The notes under the pieces are model-generated. The model saw only the letters and a program-made list of their open reading frames with translations. It made no database searches and was not told the DNA's origin. From contig NZ_JAZQRL010000068.1 in NCBI RefSeq assembly GCF_045629565.1, forward strand, positions 1-64,000: a stretch of 64,000 bases of DNA, given 5' to 3'. The position numbers and the translations under genes were made by a program. Below, piece by piece: positions 42,899-53,411 of the stretch; within the stretch, counting starts at the first letter, position 1, and the number at the start of each line of letters is the position of its first letter. This DNA comes from Arcticibacter sp045629565 (lineage in GTDB: Bacteria > Bacteroidota > Bacteroidia > Sphingobacteriales > Sphingobacteriaceae).

Positions 42899-44551
42899 AT
42901 GCTTCCTAAAGTAAACTTCACAGATACAAAATCTTACCAATACTTGTCTGATCACCTGATCGATATCAGCGAAAAACATTTAAAAGAGCTGTTCCACGAA
43001 GATCCCTCGCGTTTTGAAAAGTTCTCCATAGAGTTTAACGACATCCTGCTTGATTACTCCAAAAACCGTATTACAGACAAGACAATGGCTTTGCTCATCC
43101 AGTTGGCTAACGAATGCCGATTAGAAGAGGCTATCAACTCGATGTTTAACGGCGAAGCGATTAACGAAACAGAAGGGCGTGCCGTTCTGCACACCGCCCT
43201 TCGTAATCAAAGTAACTCCTCCATAATAGTCGACGGACACGATATAATGCCCGACATCAACGATGTCCTTAACAAAATGGAGCAGTTCACCGATTCAGTA
43301 ATATCCGGCTCATGGCTGGGTTATACAGGAAAACCTATAACAGATGTGGTAAACGTCGGTATCGGAGGTTCTGATCTCGGTCCTGTCATGGTCACCGAAG
43401 CGCTAAAAGCATACAAAAATCACCTGAATCTCCACTTCGTGTCTAATGTGGATGGTACGCATATCGCCGAAACGCTAAAATCGCTGAACCCCGAAACAAC
43501 TCTGTTTCTTATTGCTTCTAAGACCTTTACTACACAGGAAACGATGGCCAACGCTCACTCCGCGCGTGATTGGTTTTTAAAATCCGGCGCTTCTGAGGCT
43601 GACGTCGCCAAACACTTCGCTGCCCTCTCCACTAATGCAAAGGCAGTTGCCGCTTTTGGGATAGATACCGACAATATGTTTGGGTTTTGGGATTGGGTAG
43701 GTGGCAGATATTCACTTTGGAGCGCAATAGGAACCTCTATAGCCCTTGGAATAGGTTTTCAAAACTTCAAGGCCCTCCTATCTGGCGCACATGCAATGGA
43801 TAAGCATTTCCGTGAAACCGAGTTTGAACAGAATATACCTGTAATCCTGGCACTTTTAGGAGTTTGGTACAACAACTTTTTTGATGCGGAAAGTCATGCC
43901 ATTCTTCCTTACGACCAGTACATGCACCGCTTTGCAGCATACTTTCAGCAAGGAGATATGGAGAGCAACGGCAAATACGTCGACCGCAACGGGAAAGCAG
44001 TAAGCTACGAAACAGGCCCGATTATTTGGGGAGAACCTGGAACAAACGGCCAGCATGCTTTCTATCAGCTCATCCATCAGGGCACTAAACTGATTCCTTG
44101 TGATTTCATCGCTCCCGCACAATCACACAACCCACTTGGCGAGCATCACAATCTACTGCTTTCCAACTTCTTCGCTCAAACCGAAGCCTTGATGAACGGC
44201 AAATCCGAAGAAGAAGTCACCGCCGAATTTAAAGCCGCAGGGAAACCGGATGAGGAAATAGCCAGATTGGCACCTTTTAAAGTATTCCTCGGAAACAGAC
44301 CTACAAATTCATTACTTGTTAAGAAAATTACCCCTGAGACACTTGGATCATTGATCGCGATGTATGAACACAAAATCTTTGTTCAGGGAATCATCTGGAA
44401 CGTCTTTAGTTTCGACCAGTGGGGTGTTGAACTAGGAAAACAGCTGGCAAACAAGATCCTCCCGGAATTGAAAGACAACCAGCCGGTAGAATCGCATGAT
44501 TCATCTACAAACGGCCTCATTAACAGGTACAAGAACTGGAGATCCCAGTAG
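42899..44551 (+). CDS. pgi: Glucose-6-phosphate isomerase
   Basis: 550 residues, interconverts glucose 6-phosphate and fructose 6-phosphate. Both family signatures are clear: VNVGIGGSDLGPVMV and the second, with WGEPGTNGQHAFYQLIHQG and the C-terminal lysine helix (QWGVELGKQLANK). The region FGFWDWVGGRYSLWSAIG holds the sugar-phosphate site. The length is that of the long, E. coli-like form. It is followed by a bidirectional terminator. Confidence 0.96.
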   Translation: MLPKVNFTDTKSYQYLSDHLIDISEKHLKELFHEDPSRFEKFSIEFNDILLDYSKNRITDKTMALLIQLANECRLEEAINSMFNGEAINETEGRAVLHTALRNQSNSSIIVDGHDIMPDINDVLNKMEQFTDSVISGSWLGYTGKPITDVVNVGIGGSDLGPVMVTEALKAYKNHLNLHFVSNVDGTHIAETLKSLNPETTLFLIASKTFTTQETMANAHSARDWFLKSGASEADVAKHFAALSTNAKAVAAFGIDTDNMFGFWDWVGGRYSLWSAIGTSIALGIGFQNFKALLSGAHAMDKHFRETEFEQNIPVILALLGVWYNNFFDAESHAILPYDQYMHRFAAYFQQGDMESNGKYVDRNGKAVSYETGPIIWGEPGTNGQHAFYQLIHQGTKLIPCDFIAPAQSHNPLGEHHNLLLSNFFAQTEALMNGKSEEEVTAEFKAAGKPDEEIARLAPFKVFLGNRPTNSLLVKKITPETLGSLIAMYEHKIFVQGIIWNVFSFDQWGVELGKQLANKILPELKDNQPVESHDSSTNGLINRYKNWRSQ

Positions 44552-44557
44552 TGTTAC

Positions 44558-44595
44558 AAAAAAGGCCAGATTTGGACTGCAAATCCGGCCTTTTT
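44558..44595. terminator. Bidirectional terminator between pgi and the cyclotransferase gene
   Basis: AAAAAAGGCC at 44558-44567, arms GGCCAGATTTG (44564-44574) and CAAATCCGGCC (44580-44590) with one mismatch and a five-base loop, then TTTTT. Poly-A on one side and poly-T on the other serve both convergent genes. Confidence 0.88.
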
Positions 44596-44597
44596 AC

Positions 44598-45659
44598 TTA
44601 TTGCACTTCCTTAAGCTTTATTTCAAACATCGTATTCCACTTCTTCCCTGTAACAAATAAGCGTTGGCCTTTGACATCCCAGGCTATGCCGTTCAGCACA
44701 TCCGTGTTTTCCGAGCGATCTTTAGAGGGAAGCAACCCTACCATATTAATATCAGCAGTAACAGCACCTGTGGAAGGGTCGATCCTGACGATCCTGTCCT
44801 CCTGATAAACATTGGCGTAGATCTGCCCATCAATCCACTCCAGCTCATTCAAGCTATCCACCGGTCCATTCTGGTCGTATACCTGTATATATCCTTCCTC
44901 TACGTAGCTATCCTTGTTAAGCGTATAAATCCGGTTTGTCCCGTCTGATTTGTAAATCTTACTACCATCGAAACACAGCCCCCATCCTTGTTGACTCTCC
45001 TGATAAGGAAATTCAGCGAGCTTCTCAAAGCTGTCTTTATTATAAACAAAGCCAATTCGGTTCTCCCAGGTCAGCTGAATAAGCTTATCACCTACTAATG
45101 TAAGCCCCTCAGCAAAAACATTATCGGGCATATCCAGCTTCTTCAATACTTTACCGCTTGTCGGCTCGACCTTTCTCAGGCTTGAGCCTCCTATGTCACC
45201 TTGAGAGGCATATCCGCCATCACTTTCATAGAAAATCCCGTCTTGGTATTCTAATCCCTGTGTATAGGCAGATGAGTCATGTGGAAAGGTGTTCACAACC
45301 TCATAAGTATATCGTATCGGATCCTTCTCTGGCACCACAACAATATTAGTTGTTGTCTCCTTCACTTTTTCACCGGTATAAACCTTAGCTGTCAACGTCC
45401 GAATCCCCAGGCCCAGGGCTTGTGATGAAACCTTCAAGGAAGTGGTATCCTGCTTACTTCCAACATACGCGGTATCCAGCAAGTACTGCACGGAATCAAA
45501 GGATCCCGCTTCTCCTGATAATTTCAACGTAATTTCACTGCCTCTCTTCACCCTGCTCCCCTCTTCCGGAAGCAAAAAATAAGCTGAACTGGTCAACTCT
45601 CTTTTACATGAAGCGAATACCGAAACAAACAAAACAAATAGAATAACAGCTTTTCTCAT
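44598..45659 (-). CDS. Glutaminyl-peptide cyclotransferase, lipoprotein
   Basis: 353 residues. Lipobox FASC (Cys18), an Ig-like N-terminal domain (about 25-110), then the plant/bacterial-type glutamine cyclotransferase beta-propeller with YTQGLEYQDGIFYESDGGYASQ, EGLTLVGDKLIQLTW, GWGLCFDGSKIYKSDGTNRIY and LNELEWIDGQIYANVY. The enzyme converts N-terminal Gln to pyroglutamate on exported proteins. In Bacteroidota most periplasmic proteins begin with Gln after signal cleavage, so the enzyme is probably important in maturation. It is the last gene of the secA-dnaG operon. Confidence 0.92.
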   Translation of the reverse strand: MRKAVILFVLFVSVFASCKRELTSSAYFLLPEEGSRVKRGSEITLKLSGEAGSFDSVQYLLDTAYVGSKQDTTSLKVSSQALGLGIRTLTAKVYTGEKVKETTTNIVVVPEKDPIRYTYEVVNTFPHDSSAYTQGLEYQDGIFYESDGGYASQGDIGGSSLRKVEPTSGKVLKKLDMPDNVFAEGLTLVGDKLIQLTWENRIGFVYNKDSFEKLAEFPYQESQQGWGLCFDGSKIYKSDGTNRIYTLNKDSYVEEGYIQVYDQNGPVDSLNELEWIDGQIYANVYQEDRIVRIDPSTGAVTADINMVGLLPSKDRSENTDVLNGIAWDVKGQRLFVTGKKWNTMFEIKLKEVQ

Positions 45660-45682
45660 CGAGTACTAAGTTAAAAAAGGAT

Positions 45683-46042
45683 TTAGCCCCAAAAGGCGTC
45701 CTCAATATGATTAATTTTATATTTACCCTTCTCGTCAAAAAGAACCGATACAATATCAAAACGCACTTCACCCTTGTAATCGTGCTGATGAATGTAACCC
45801 TCGGCGGCCCATTGCAAGCGCTTCTGTTTGGAAGACGACACAAAGTCCTCCGGCAATCCAAAGTCTGTCCCCGACCGTGTCTTAACCTCCACAAACACTA
45901 TATAACGACCGAAAGAAGCGATTATGTCTACCTCCGCCTTCCCGAATGTCCAGTTCATCGCTATAATCCGGAACCCGGCATCTCTCAGATAATCAGCAGC
46001 AAGCTCTTCTCCATATTTCCCAAGCTGATTATGAAGTGCCAT
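45683..46042 (-). CDS. yraN: YraN/UPF0102 nuclease-like protein
   Basis: 119 residues of the YraN (UPF0102) family, an endonuclease-like restriction fold. GKYGEELAADYLRDAGF, EVDIIASFGRYIVFVEVKTRSG and AAEGYIHQH are the hallmarks, including the PD-(D/E)xK-like E-V-D...E-V-K arrangement. Cellular role unknown in most bacteria. Its ATG overlaps the dnaG stop by one base (TAATG), so translation is coupled. Confidence 0.93.
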   Translation of the reverse strand: MALHNQLGKYGEELAADYLRDAGFRIIAMNWTFGKAEVDIIASFGRYIVFVEVKTRSGTDFGLPEDFVSSSKQKRLQWAAEGYIHQHDYKGEVRFDIVSVLFDEKGKYKINHIEDAFWG

Positions 46043-47952
46043 TACTTTACAACTACAGAGCCCAAAAAATTATTAATTCCTTTCTCTACCTCCTTAACCC
46101 TCAGATATCGCTGCATTAAAATCATCTGATTATCTTCATCTTTTTCGTTTTGTATCTCGTCGCGAATACTCTTTAGAATGTCGTCGACTTTCCTCTTTTT
46201 CAGGTGAAATATCCCCCCCAGTATAGTCGCCCTCATATTTTCTGTCTCGTTCTTGACATAGATCTTCCGCTTTTCATACCAGTTATCGCTGAGGACATAT
46301 GGGGAGGATATTAGCGAAACCGCAAGGTCTGCAACCCGTTGATCCTGACTTTGGATAAAATCCTGAACCGTAGGCAACTCACCCTGCTCAATACGCGAAG
46401 CATATTCATCGATGATGGCTTTACATACCGGATCCTCAAAGGATACATCCGCCATATTGGAGATGACATAGGGGGCTATATATGTATCTGTTATCCCATC
46501 CCAATGCACCAGTTCATGTCCATAATTAAGCAGGAGACGGACAATTTCTCTTTCTTGAAGCTGCTCAACGGCACGTACCTCGCTACCGAAGTCCATCTCA
46601 TCGGGTGGTGGTAGTGGAACGGGCTCTTCATGACGCGGAGTCTTCAGCTTGCCCTGTCTAAGCTTGTTCAGTTCTGTAATCAGCGAGCGCTCATCAATCT
46701 GCATGAGCGAGCTGCATTCCCTGACAAATACAGATGCTTTGATACTATCCGGAATCTTGGCAATACTCTCTACCACTTCCCTGATCACTCCCGCCCTTTT
46801 TATAGGATCGTTTCCTGCATCTTTTAATAAAACCGAAGTCTTAAATAAAATAAAGTCTTTCTGATTTTTTTCAATGTGACTTTTGAAAGCGGCGTTCCCC
46901 AGTTTATGCACATAGGAGTCGGGATCATGTCCATCGGGAAATAACACCACCCGCACATTAAGCCCTTCTTCCAGAATCATGTCAAGCCCCCGCAAAGACG
47001 CTTTTATACCCGCTGCGTCGCCATCATAAAGGATAGTGATATTTTTAGTAAATCGTCCTATTAACCGGACCTGCCCGGACGTCAGTGAGGTCCCTGATGA
47101 AGCAACAACATTTTCGATCCCCGCCTGATGTACAGAAAGCACATCGGCATAACCCTCAACGAGATAACAGTTATCTGCATCGCGTATAGCCTTTTTTGCA
47201 AAATAAAGACCGTATAGAACATCTGACTTATGATATATCTCACTCTCAGGCGAGTTCACATACTTCGGAACCTTTTTGTCAGTCTTCAGGGTTCTTCCAC
47301 CAAAGCCTATGATTCGCCCCGTAAAACTATGTATCGGAAACAGCACCCGGGCCCTGAACCTGTCATACAGTCTCCCCTTGTCGTTCCTTATCGCAAGTCC
47401 GGCTTCTTCAATAAAATTCTCTTTGTAACCCTCTTTGAGAGCCGTCTCAATGAATGCATCCCATGAATCGGGAGAATAGCCAAGCTCAAATTTCTTCAGA
47501 ACCTCGTCACGAAAACCTCGTTCCCGGAAATAACCCAGTCCAATGGTCTTCCCCTCGTCACTGTTCCACATCGTGTCCTGGAAGAACTTCCCGGCGCGCG
47601 CCGTAATCACATAAAGACTTTCCCGACGCTGGTCGGCTTCTTGCCGCTCGGGAGATTGAACAACCTCCTCTACTTCAATATTATACTTATTGGCTATATA
47701 TCTTAAGGCTTCCGGATAGGAAGCCTTCTCATGGTCCATAATGAATCTTGTCGAATCACCGCCCTTTCCACAGCCAAAACATTTGTATATTCCCTTGCTC
47801 ACAGAAACGTGAAAAGATGGGGTAGCTTCATTATGAAACGGACACAAGCCGATGAGACTCGTACCTCTTTTTTTGAGATGCACAAAGTCACCCACCACCT
47901 CCTCAATCCGCGCTGCCTCTAGGATCTTATCGACTGTCTCTTTTGGAATCAT
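46042..47952 (-). CDS. dnaG: DNA primase
   Basis: 636 residues. N-terminal CHC2-type zinc ribbon with Cys37, His40, Cys58 and Cys61 (CPFHNEATPSFHVS, KCFGCGKGGD), the catalytic TOPRIM core with YLVEGYADVLSVHQAG, TILYDGDAAG and a DPD motif (HDPDSYV), and a C-terminal DnaB-binding-like helical part. It makes the RNA primers for replication. It lies 11 bases after the downstream end of the neighbouring secreted-protein gene in the operon and is coupled to yraN. Confidence 0.96.
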   Translation of the reverse strand: MIPKETVDKILEAARIEEVVGDFVHLKKRGTSLIGLCPFHNEATPSFHVSVSKGIYKCFGCGKGGDSTRFIMDHEKASYPEALRYIANKYNIEVEEVVQSPERQEADQRRESLYVITARAGKFFQDTMWNSDEGKTIGLGYFRERGFRDEVLKKFELGYSPDSWDAFIETALKEGYKENFIEEAGLAIRNDKGRLYDRFRARVLFPIHSFTGRIIGFGGRTLKTDKKVPKYVNSPESEIYHKSDVLYGLYFAKKAIRDADNCYLVEGYADVLSVHQAGIENVVASSGTSLTSGQVRLIGRFTKNITILYDGDAAGIKASLRGLDMILEEGLNVRVVLFPDGHDPDSYVHKLGNAAFKSHIEKNQKDFILFKTSVLLKDAGNDPIKRAGVIREVVESIAKIPDSIKASVFVRECSSLMQIDERSLITELNKLRQGKLKTPRHEEPVPLPPPDEMDFGSEVRAVEQLQEREIVRLLLNYGHELVHWDGITDTYIAPYVISNMADVSFEDPVCKAIIDEYASRIEQGELPTVQDFIQSQDQRVADLAVSLISSPYVLSDNWYEKRKIYVKNETENMRATILGGIFHLKKRKVDDILKSIRDEIQNEKDEDNQMILMQRYLRVKEVEKGINNFLGSVVVK

Positions 47953-47963
47953 AGAAAAACTTA

Positions 47964-48905
47964 CTATTTCTCTTTCTTATAGCCCTTATGGAGGATCAGA
48001 AAGCTTGCTCTTTCTTCTTTTTTTAATGGAATATCCCAGTTACCCTGATAAGATATCTTGGTAGGGAGGATCGATTCACCGTTGTCAAAGTATCCCATTT
48101 CAATGTTCATCTTCACGTCAAAATCAAACGCCAGATTTCCATAGTTCATGTCTACTGAACGACCGAGGATCTGCATGTTCCTTTTGTCGAAAATTGTATT
48201 CAGTTCCTTAATCATCAGACCGCGTTTGGTCCATCCCGAAAGATCATCCTTAACCTTGACCCTGAAAGTGTAAATGGGGATGGAGTCCAGATAGGTTCCG
48301 TTGAAAAAGGTATAATCGTAATATTGCCTCATGTTGGCACTGAAGATCTGCGTCTTATCACCGATAATCGGAACGCCCTTTACGGGTTTTCCGGGAGTAA
48401 AGAGAAGCGTCTTAAGCTTATCCTTATAAGATTCGTTGCCCTTTTTTTTATCATCACCAGAAGACTCCGCTTTTACAAAGTCCGAATTGTATGCATTCAT
48501 GAAAATATAATCAAACATCTCCACGGTGTACAACTGATATTTACCGTTTTTCTTCAACAACTTGCCACTATCTTGCTTAGCCAGGATCTCTTGCCTATAC
48601 TTTCCAGAATTGTTATGAAAGATCTTACGATAAATCTTGCCTTCTGTTCGGTTCTTCTTGTCAAATGTAAACACACGATTTTCCGCGGTAAAGCTGTAAC
48701 GCTTCATATTTCGGAAAGCTTCATAGAAGCTGGTGTCAGAAGTAACCTTGTTAATAAACATCTGCACATTGATCCGTTCGCCCACTATGCTCACCGCAGA
48801 GTCCAGCTGCACGGTGAGTACCGTGTCCGGATTAAAGCGCTTAAATTCCTGCGCCTGTACTGCACCAACAACAAATAAAAAAAACAGGATCAGTCTCTTC
48901 ATCAT
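47964..48905 (-). CDS. Secreted protein of unknown function
   Basis: 313 residues. Signal peptide ending GAVQAQ; the rest is mostly beta strands and resembles the many Bacteroidota secreted proteins without a named domain. Regions FKRFNPDTVLTVQLDSA (after the signal) and QYYDYTFFNGTYLDSIPIYTFRVKVKDD are the most informative. No catalytic pattern was found. It sits between the M20 gene (one base apart) and dnaG (11 bases), so it is expressed with them. Confidence 0.65.
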   Translation of the reverse strand: MMKRLILFFLFVVGAVQAQEFKRFNPDTVLTVQLDSAVSIVGERINVQMFINKVTSDTSFYEAFRNMKRYSFTAENRVFTFDKKNRTEGKIYRKIFHNNSGKYRQEILAKQDSGKLLKKNGKYQLYTVEMFDYIFMNAYNSDFVKAESSGDDKKKGNESYKDKLKTLLFTPGKPVKGVPIIGDKTQIFSANMRQYYDYTFFNGTYLDSIPIYTFRVKVKDDLSGWTKRGLMIKELNTIFDKRNMQILGRSVDMNYGNLAFDFDVKMNIEMGYFDNGESILPTKISYQGNWDIPLKKEERASFLILHKGYKKEK

Positions 48906-48906
48906 T

Positions 48907-50091
48907 CTAATTTCCTAAACGCTTCACCGCCAGATAGGCCATCAAGCCTGTGCTGCATACTAAAGCAGTCTCGTCAATATCAAAAGTAGGGGTATGCACA
49001 GAGGAGGTGATACCTCTTTCTTCATTTCGAATACCGAGACGATAGAAACATGCATCCGTGACCTGAGAGTAATAAGCAAAGTCTTCTGCAGCCATCCAAA
49101 TATCCAGATCTTCAACGTTTTCTTTCCCGAGATAGTCTTCAGCATAACCACGAACCTCCGCAGTCAGCTTTTCCTCATTGATCAAAAACGGGTAACCGTT
49201 TACGATATTAAACTCACAGCTTCCGCCCATCCCTTCTGCGATAGACTCAGCCATCTTCTTCATCCGTAGATGAGCTTCGGCACGCCACTTTTCATCCAGC
49301 GTCCTGAATGTCCCCTCCAGGTATACCTCATTTGGTATCACATTGGTCGCACCATTGGCAATCACCTTTCCAAATGACAAAACAGTCGGTAAACGCGGGT
49401 CGGCTGCGCGACTGACAATCTGCTGTAGCGAAACAATAATATTCGCGGCAATAACCACTGGATCGATGTTTTGTTGTGGCTGCGCACCATGCCCACCTTT
49501 CCCTTTTACGGTGACATAGATCTCATCCGTAGATGCCATATACTTCCCGGCTCGCATACCTATCTTACCAGCCTTAATCAGCGGCATGACATGCTGACCT
49601 AAAATAGCCTGAGGTTTGGGGTTTTCCAGTACACCTTCCTGGATCATCATATTGGCACCCCCTGGAAGCTTTTCCTCACCCGGTTGAAATATCAGCTTAA
49701 CAGTTCCGCCGAACTCTGCTTTTAAACTTTGAAGAATGCGCGCCGTTCCCAGGAGCGAAGAGGTATGGACATCATGCCCGCAAGCATGCATCACACCCTC
49801 ATTCTGTGATTTATATGGCACATCGTTCGCCTCTGTTATCGGCAAAGCATCCATATCACCACGAAGTGCAATTACCGCATCAGAAGGCTTGTCCCCCTTG
49901 ATGATACCAACCACCCCGGTACCTGCAAGAGGATGCCAGCTAATGCCCAGCTCATCGAGGCATGACTTTACAAATGCAGAAGTATGGTATTCCTGAAACG
50001 ACAGTTCAGGGTTAGAATGCAGAAAACGGCGATGTATGATTACATCGCCGTGAATATTCTCCGCCAATAGCCGGATCTTGTCTTTTAGCAT
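48907..50091 (-). CDS. M20-family amidohydrolase
   Basis: About 394 residues. The ATG at 50091 (MLKDKIRLLAENIHG) is preferred over upstream in-frame starts that would overlap secA. M20D/amidohydrolase-type motifs: HRRFLHSNPELSFQEY, LRGDMDALPITEAND, HACGHDVHTSSLLGTA and IFQPGEEKLPGGANMM, with the metal-binding histidines and Glu in place. Such enzymes cleave N-acyl amino acids or hippurate-like compounds. It begins five bases after secA ends and is probably co-transcribed. Confidence 0.9.
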   Translation of the reverse strand: MLKDKIRLLAENIHGDVIIHRRFLHSNPELSFQEYHTSAFVKSCLDELGISWHPLAGTGVVGIIKGDKPSDAVIALRGDMDALPITEANDVPYKSQNEGVMHACGHDVHTSSLLGTARILQSLKAEFGGTVKLIFQPGEEKLPGGANMMIQEGVLENPKPQAILGQHVMPLIKAGKIGMRAGKYMASTDEIYVTVKGKGGHGAQPQQNIDPVVIAANIIVSLQQIVSRAADPRLPTVLSFGKVIANGATNVIPNEVYLEGTFRTLDEKWRAEAHLRMKKMAESIAEGMGGSCEFNIVNGYPFLINEEKLTAEVRGYAEDYLGKENVEDLDIWMAAEDFAYYSQVTDACFYRLGIRNEERGITSSVHTPTFDIDETALVCSTGLMAYLAVKRLGN

Positions 50092-50096
50092 CTTAT

Positions 50097-53000
50097 TTAT
50101 TCTAAGCCCGCACCATGACAGTTTTTGTATTTTTTGCCACTTCCGCAAGGACATGGATCATTTCTACCGATCTTTTGCTCTGCACGTACAGGCATCTGTT
50201 TTTGAGGCTCACGGGTATCTTCCATACCCGGCATACCGCTTGGATCATTTGCCACTGCTGCGAGTTCCGGTTTCGAAACTTTCAGATTGGACAAATCTTG
50301 CTTTGGCTGAGGCCTTGCTTCACGAACATCCTCAGATTCCTGCATTGGAATACCGCCTTTATACAAGAAGCTTACAACATCTTTATTCACAGAAATCAAC
50401 ATCTGCTTAAAAAGATTGAAGGCTTCCATCTTATAGATGACCAATGGATCCTTTTGCTCGTAAACAGCATTCTGTACAGACTGCTTCAGTTCGTCCATCT
50501 CACGCAAATGCTCTTTCCACGCATCGTCAATCAGAGCCAGAACAACTGTCTTTTCAAATACCCTGAATACCTCGCGACCATCGGTTTCTACCGCTTTTTT
50601 CAGGTTAGCAGTAACCTGTAGTCCGCGGACACCATCGGTAAATGGAACAATGATATTCTCAATCATATCGCCACGCTCCTGATATACCTGCTTCAATACC
50701 GGCAATGCCTGCGCAGCTATCGCTTCTTTCTTTCTGGCATAATACTCAGAAACCTTCGCAAACACTCGATCAGTCAGTTTAGCAACAGATGTTTCGGTAA
50801 ACTCTTTATGGTCGATTTCAGCATCCAAAGAAAACACACGGATGATCTCCATCTGGAAACCTTCGTAGTTTGCTGTCTCTTTATACTCAGATACGATATC
50901 TTCTACCGTATCATAGAATGTATTGCTCAGATCCACCTCCAGACGCTCACCATACAAGGCATTCCGACGTTTTGTATAAACTACCGTACGTTGAGAGTTC
51001 ATTACATCATCATACTCCAGCAAACGCTTACGTATACCGTAGTTATTCTCTTCAACTTTTCTCTGCGCTCTTTCAATCGAACGGGTAATCATCGAATGCT
51101 GAATCACTTCACCTTCTTCAATTCCCATCCGAAGCATAATATTCGCAATCCTTTCAGAACCGAACAAACGCATCAGGTTATCTTCCAATGACACGAAGAA
51201 CTGAGATGATCCCGGGTCACCCTGACGTCCCGCACGACCACGCAACTGACGGTCAACACGTCTCGACTCATGACGCTCGGTACCCACAATAGCCAAACCT
51301 CCAGCGGCTTTCACACCTTCTCCCAGCTTGATATCCGTACCACGACCAGCCATATTGGTAGCGATCGTAACGGTTCCTGCAGTACCTGCTTCGGCAACGA
51401 TATCTGCTTCTCTTTGGTGAAGCTTCGCATTCAGTACGTTGTGCTTGATCCCTCTAAGCTTAAGCATTCGGCTTAATAACTCAGAAATCTCCACTGATGT
51501 AGTACCAACGAGAACCGGTCTGCCAGCCTGGGTCAACGCAGTGATCTCGTCAACAACCGCATTATATTTTTCACGCATGGTACGATAAACCTTATCCTCC
51601 ATGTCTTTACGCTGATTCACAACATTCGTTGGAATTTCAACCACATCCAGCTTATAGATCTGCCAAAGCTCACCCGCCTCAGTAACCGCTGTACCAGTCA
51701 TACCACAAAGCTTGTGGTACATCCTGAAGTAGTTCTGCAAGGTGATCGTCGCGTAAGTTTGCGTAGCATCCTCAACTTTCACATTCTCTTTCGCTTCAAT
51801 GGCCTGGTGTAAACCGTCAGAGTAACGACGACCATCCATAATACGGCCTGTCTGCTCGTCTACAATCTTGATCTTACCTTCGTCAATGATATATTCAACA
51901 TCACGCTCAAACAAAGTATAAGCCTTAAGCAACTGGTTAACAGAGTGTATACGCTCCGATTTGATAGAGAAATCACGCATAAGCTCATCTTTCTTAGCGA
52001 TCTTCTCCTCATTGCTCAAATTTGATTTCTCAATATCAGCAATCTCAGTCCCTACATCCGGCATCACGAAGAAATTAGCGTCTTCACCAGAAGTAGTGAT
52101 CAACTCGATTCCCTTTTCCGTTAACTCAACCTGATTATGTTTTTCGTCAATAACAAAAAACAACTCAGCATCCGCCTTAGGCATTTCCTTACTCTGATCC
52201 TGCATGTGATAGTTCTCACTCTTCATCAGGATCTGCTTGATACCAGACTCGCTCAGGAATTTGATCAGCGCCTTGTTCTTAGGCAAACCACGGTGAGCAC
52301 GCAATAACGCCAAACCACCCTCTGTCGGGCCCGTCTTACCTTCAGCGATAAGTTTCTTAGCCTCATTCAAAACTCCTGTTACATAGTTCTTCTGAACGTT
52401 CACTAATCTCTCGATCCTTGGCTTAAGGTCGTAAAACTCATGCTCATCACCTTTAGGAATAGGTCCTGAAATGATCAAAGGTGTACGGGCGTCATCGATC
52501 AATACCGAGTCAACCTCATCCACCATGGCAAAATGCAGTTTGCGCTGTACCTGGCTCTCCCTGTTCTGAGTCATATTATCCCTCAGGTAGTCAAATCCGA
52601 ATTCGTTATTGGTACCAAAAGTTATATCTGCCAGATACGCTTTGCGGCGCTCCGGGGAATTGGGTTGATGCCTGTCAATACAATCTACAGACAACCCATG
52701 GAATTCAAACAATGGGCCATTCCATTCAGAGTCACGTCGCGCTAAGTAATCGTTCACCGTCACGATATGTACGCCATTTCCTGCAAGCGCATTCAGATAT
52801 GCAGGCAATGTACCAACCAGGGTCTTACCTTCACCTGTGGCCATCTCTGCTATCTTACCCTGATGCAATACAACACCACCTATGAGCTGAACATCGTAAT
52901 GGATCATATTCCAGGTAACCTCTGTTCCTGCTGCTATCCACTTGTTATGGTGAATAGCCTTATCCCCTTCAATAACAACATTGGGCTTGCGCGCAGCCAG

Positions 53001-53411
53001 CTCCCTGTCAAATTCAGTAGCCGTTACTACAATCTTTTTGTTCTCTGTAAACCGGCGGGCGGTTTCCTTAACGACAGCAAAGCCTTCAGGAAGAATATCC
53101 ATCAATACCCGCTCCAACTCCTTATCGCGATCCTTAGTGAGCCTGTCGATTGACTCATACAGATCAGTTTTGGCGTCCATGGAAATATCTGAAGCCTCTG
53201 CTTGTTCTTTGAGGTCCGCAATTTCTTTGTCGATCTCAGCAAGAGCTTCCTTGATAATATTTTTGAACGTGAATGTTTTTCCCCGCAGCTCATCGTCCGA
53301 TAAGATCGCCAGAGTTGGATAAACCGCTTTGATCTTTTCAACAATGGGTTGAATCTGTTTTATATCGCGATCAGATTTACTTCCGAATAATTTATTTAAG
53401 AATCCTAACAT
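50097..53411 (-). CDS. secA: Preprotein translocase ATPase SecA
   Basis: About 1104 residues, ATPase motor of the Sec pathway. The start at 53411 (MLGFLNKLFGSKSDRD) is chosen, as the upstream in-frame ATG gives an atypical extension. NBD1 has Walker A (ATGEGKTLVGTLPAYLNA), DEVDSVLIDDARTPLIISG follows, and NBD2 has MAGRGTDIKLG; the C-terminus is the zinc SEC-C motif GRNDPCPCGSGKKYKNCHG. The length is 200 residues above E. coli SecA because of an insertion typical of Bacteroidota. It leads the operon with M20, secreted protein, dnaG, yraN and cyclotransferase. Confidence 0.97.
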   Translation of the reverse strand: MLGFLNKLFGSKSDRDIKQIQPIVEKIKAVYPTLAILSDDELRGKTFTFKNIIKEALAEIDKEIADLKEQAEASDISMDAKTDLYESIDRLTKDRDKELERVLMDILPEGFAVVKETARRFTENKKIVVTATEFDRELAARKPNVVIEGDKAIHHNKWIAAGTEVTWNMIHYDVQLIGGVVLHQGKIAEMATGEGKTLVGTLPAYLNALAGNGVHIVTVNDYLARRDSEWNGPLFEFHGLSVDCIDRHQPNSPERRKAYLADITFGTNNEFGFDYLRDNMTQNRESQVQRKLHFAMVDEVDSVLIDDARTPLIISGPIPKGDEHEFYDLKPRIERLVNVQKNYVTGVLNEAKKLIAEGKTGPTEGGLALLRAHRGLPKNKALIKFLSESGIKQILMKSENYHMQDQSKEMPKADAELFFVIDEKHNQVELTEKGIELITTSGEDANFFVMPDVGTEIADIEKSNLSNEEKIAKKDELMRDFSIKSERIHSVNQLLKAYTLFERDVEYIIDEGKIKIVDEQTGRIMDGRRYSDGLHQAIEAKENVKVEDATQTYATITLQNYFRMYHKLCGMTGTAVTEAGELWQIYKLDVVEIPTNVVNQRKDMEDKVYRTMREKYNAVVDEITALTQAGRPVLVGTTSVEISELLSRMLKLRGIKHNVLNAKLHQREADIVAEAGTAGTVTIATNMAGRGTDIKLGEGVKAAGGLAIVGTERHESRRVDRQLRGRAGRQGDPGSSQFFVSLEDNLMRLFGSERIANIMLRMGIEEGEVIQHSMITRSIERAQRKVEENNYGIRKRLLEYDDVMNSQRTVVYTKRRNALYGERLEVDLSNTFYDTVEDIVSEYKETANYEGFQMEIIRVFSLDAEIDHKEFTETSVAKLTDRVFAKVSEYYARKKEAIAAQALPVLKQVYQERGDMIENIIVPFTDGVRGLQVTANLKKAVETDGREVFRVFEKTVVLALIDDAWKEHLREMDELKQSVQNAVYEQKDPLVIYKMEAFNLFKQMLISVNKDVVSFLYKGGIPMQESEDVREARPQPKQDLSNLKVSKPELAAVANDPSGMPGMEDTREPQKQMPVRAEQKIGRNDPCPCGSGKKYKNCHGAGLE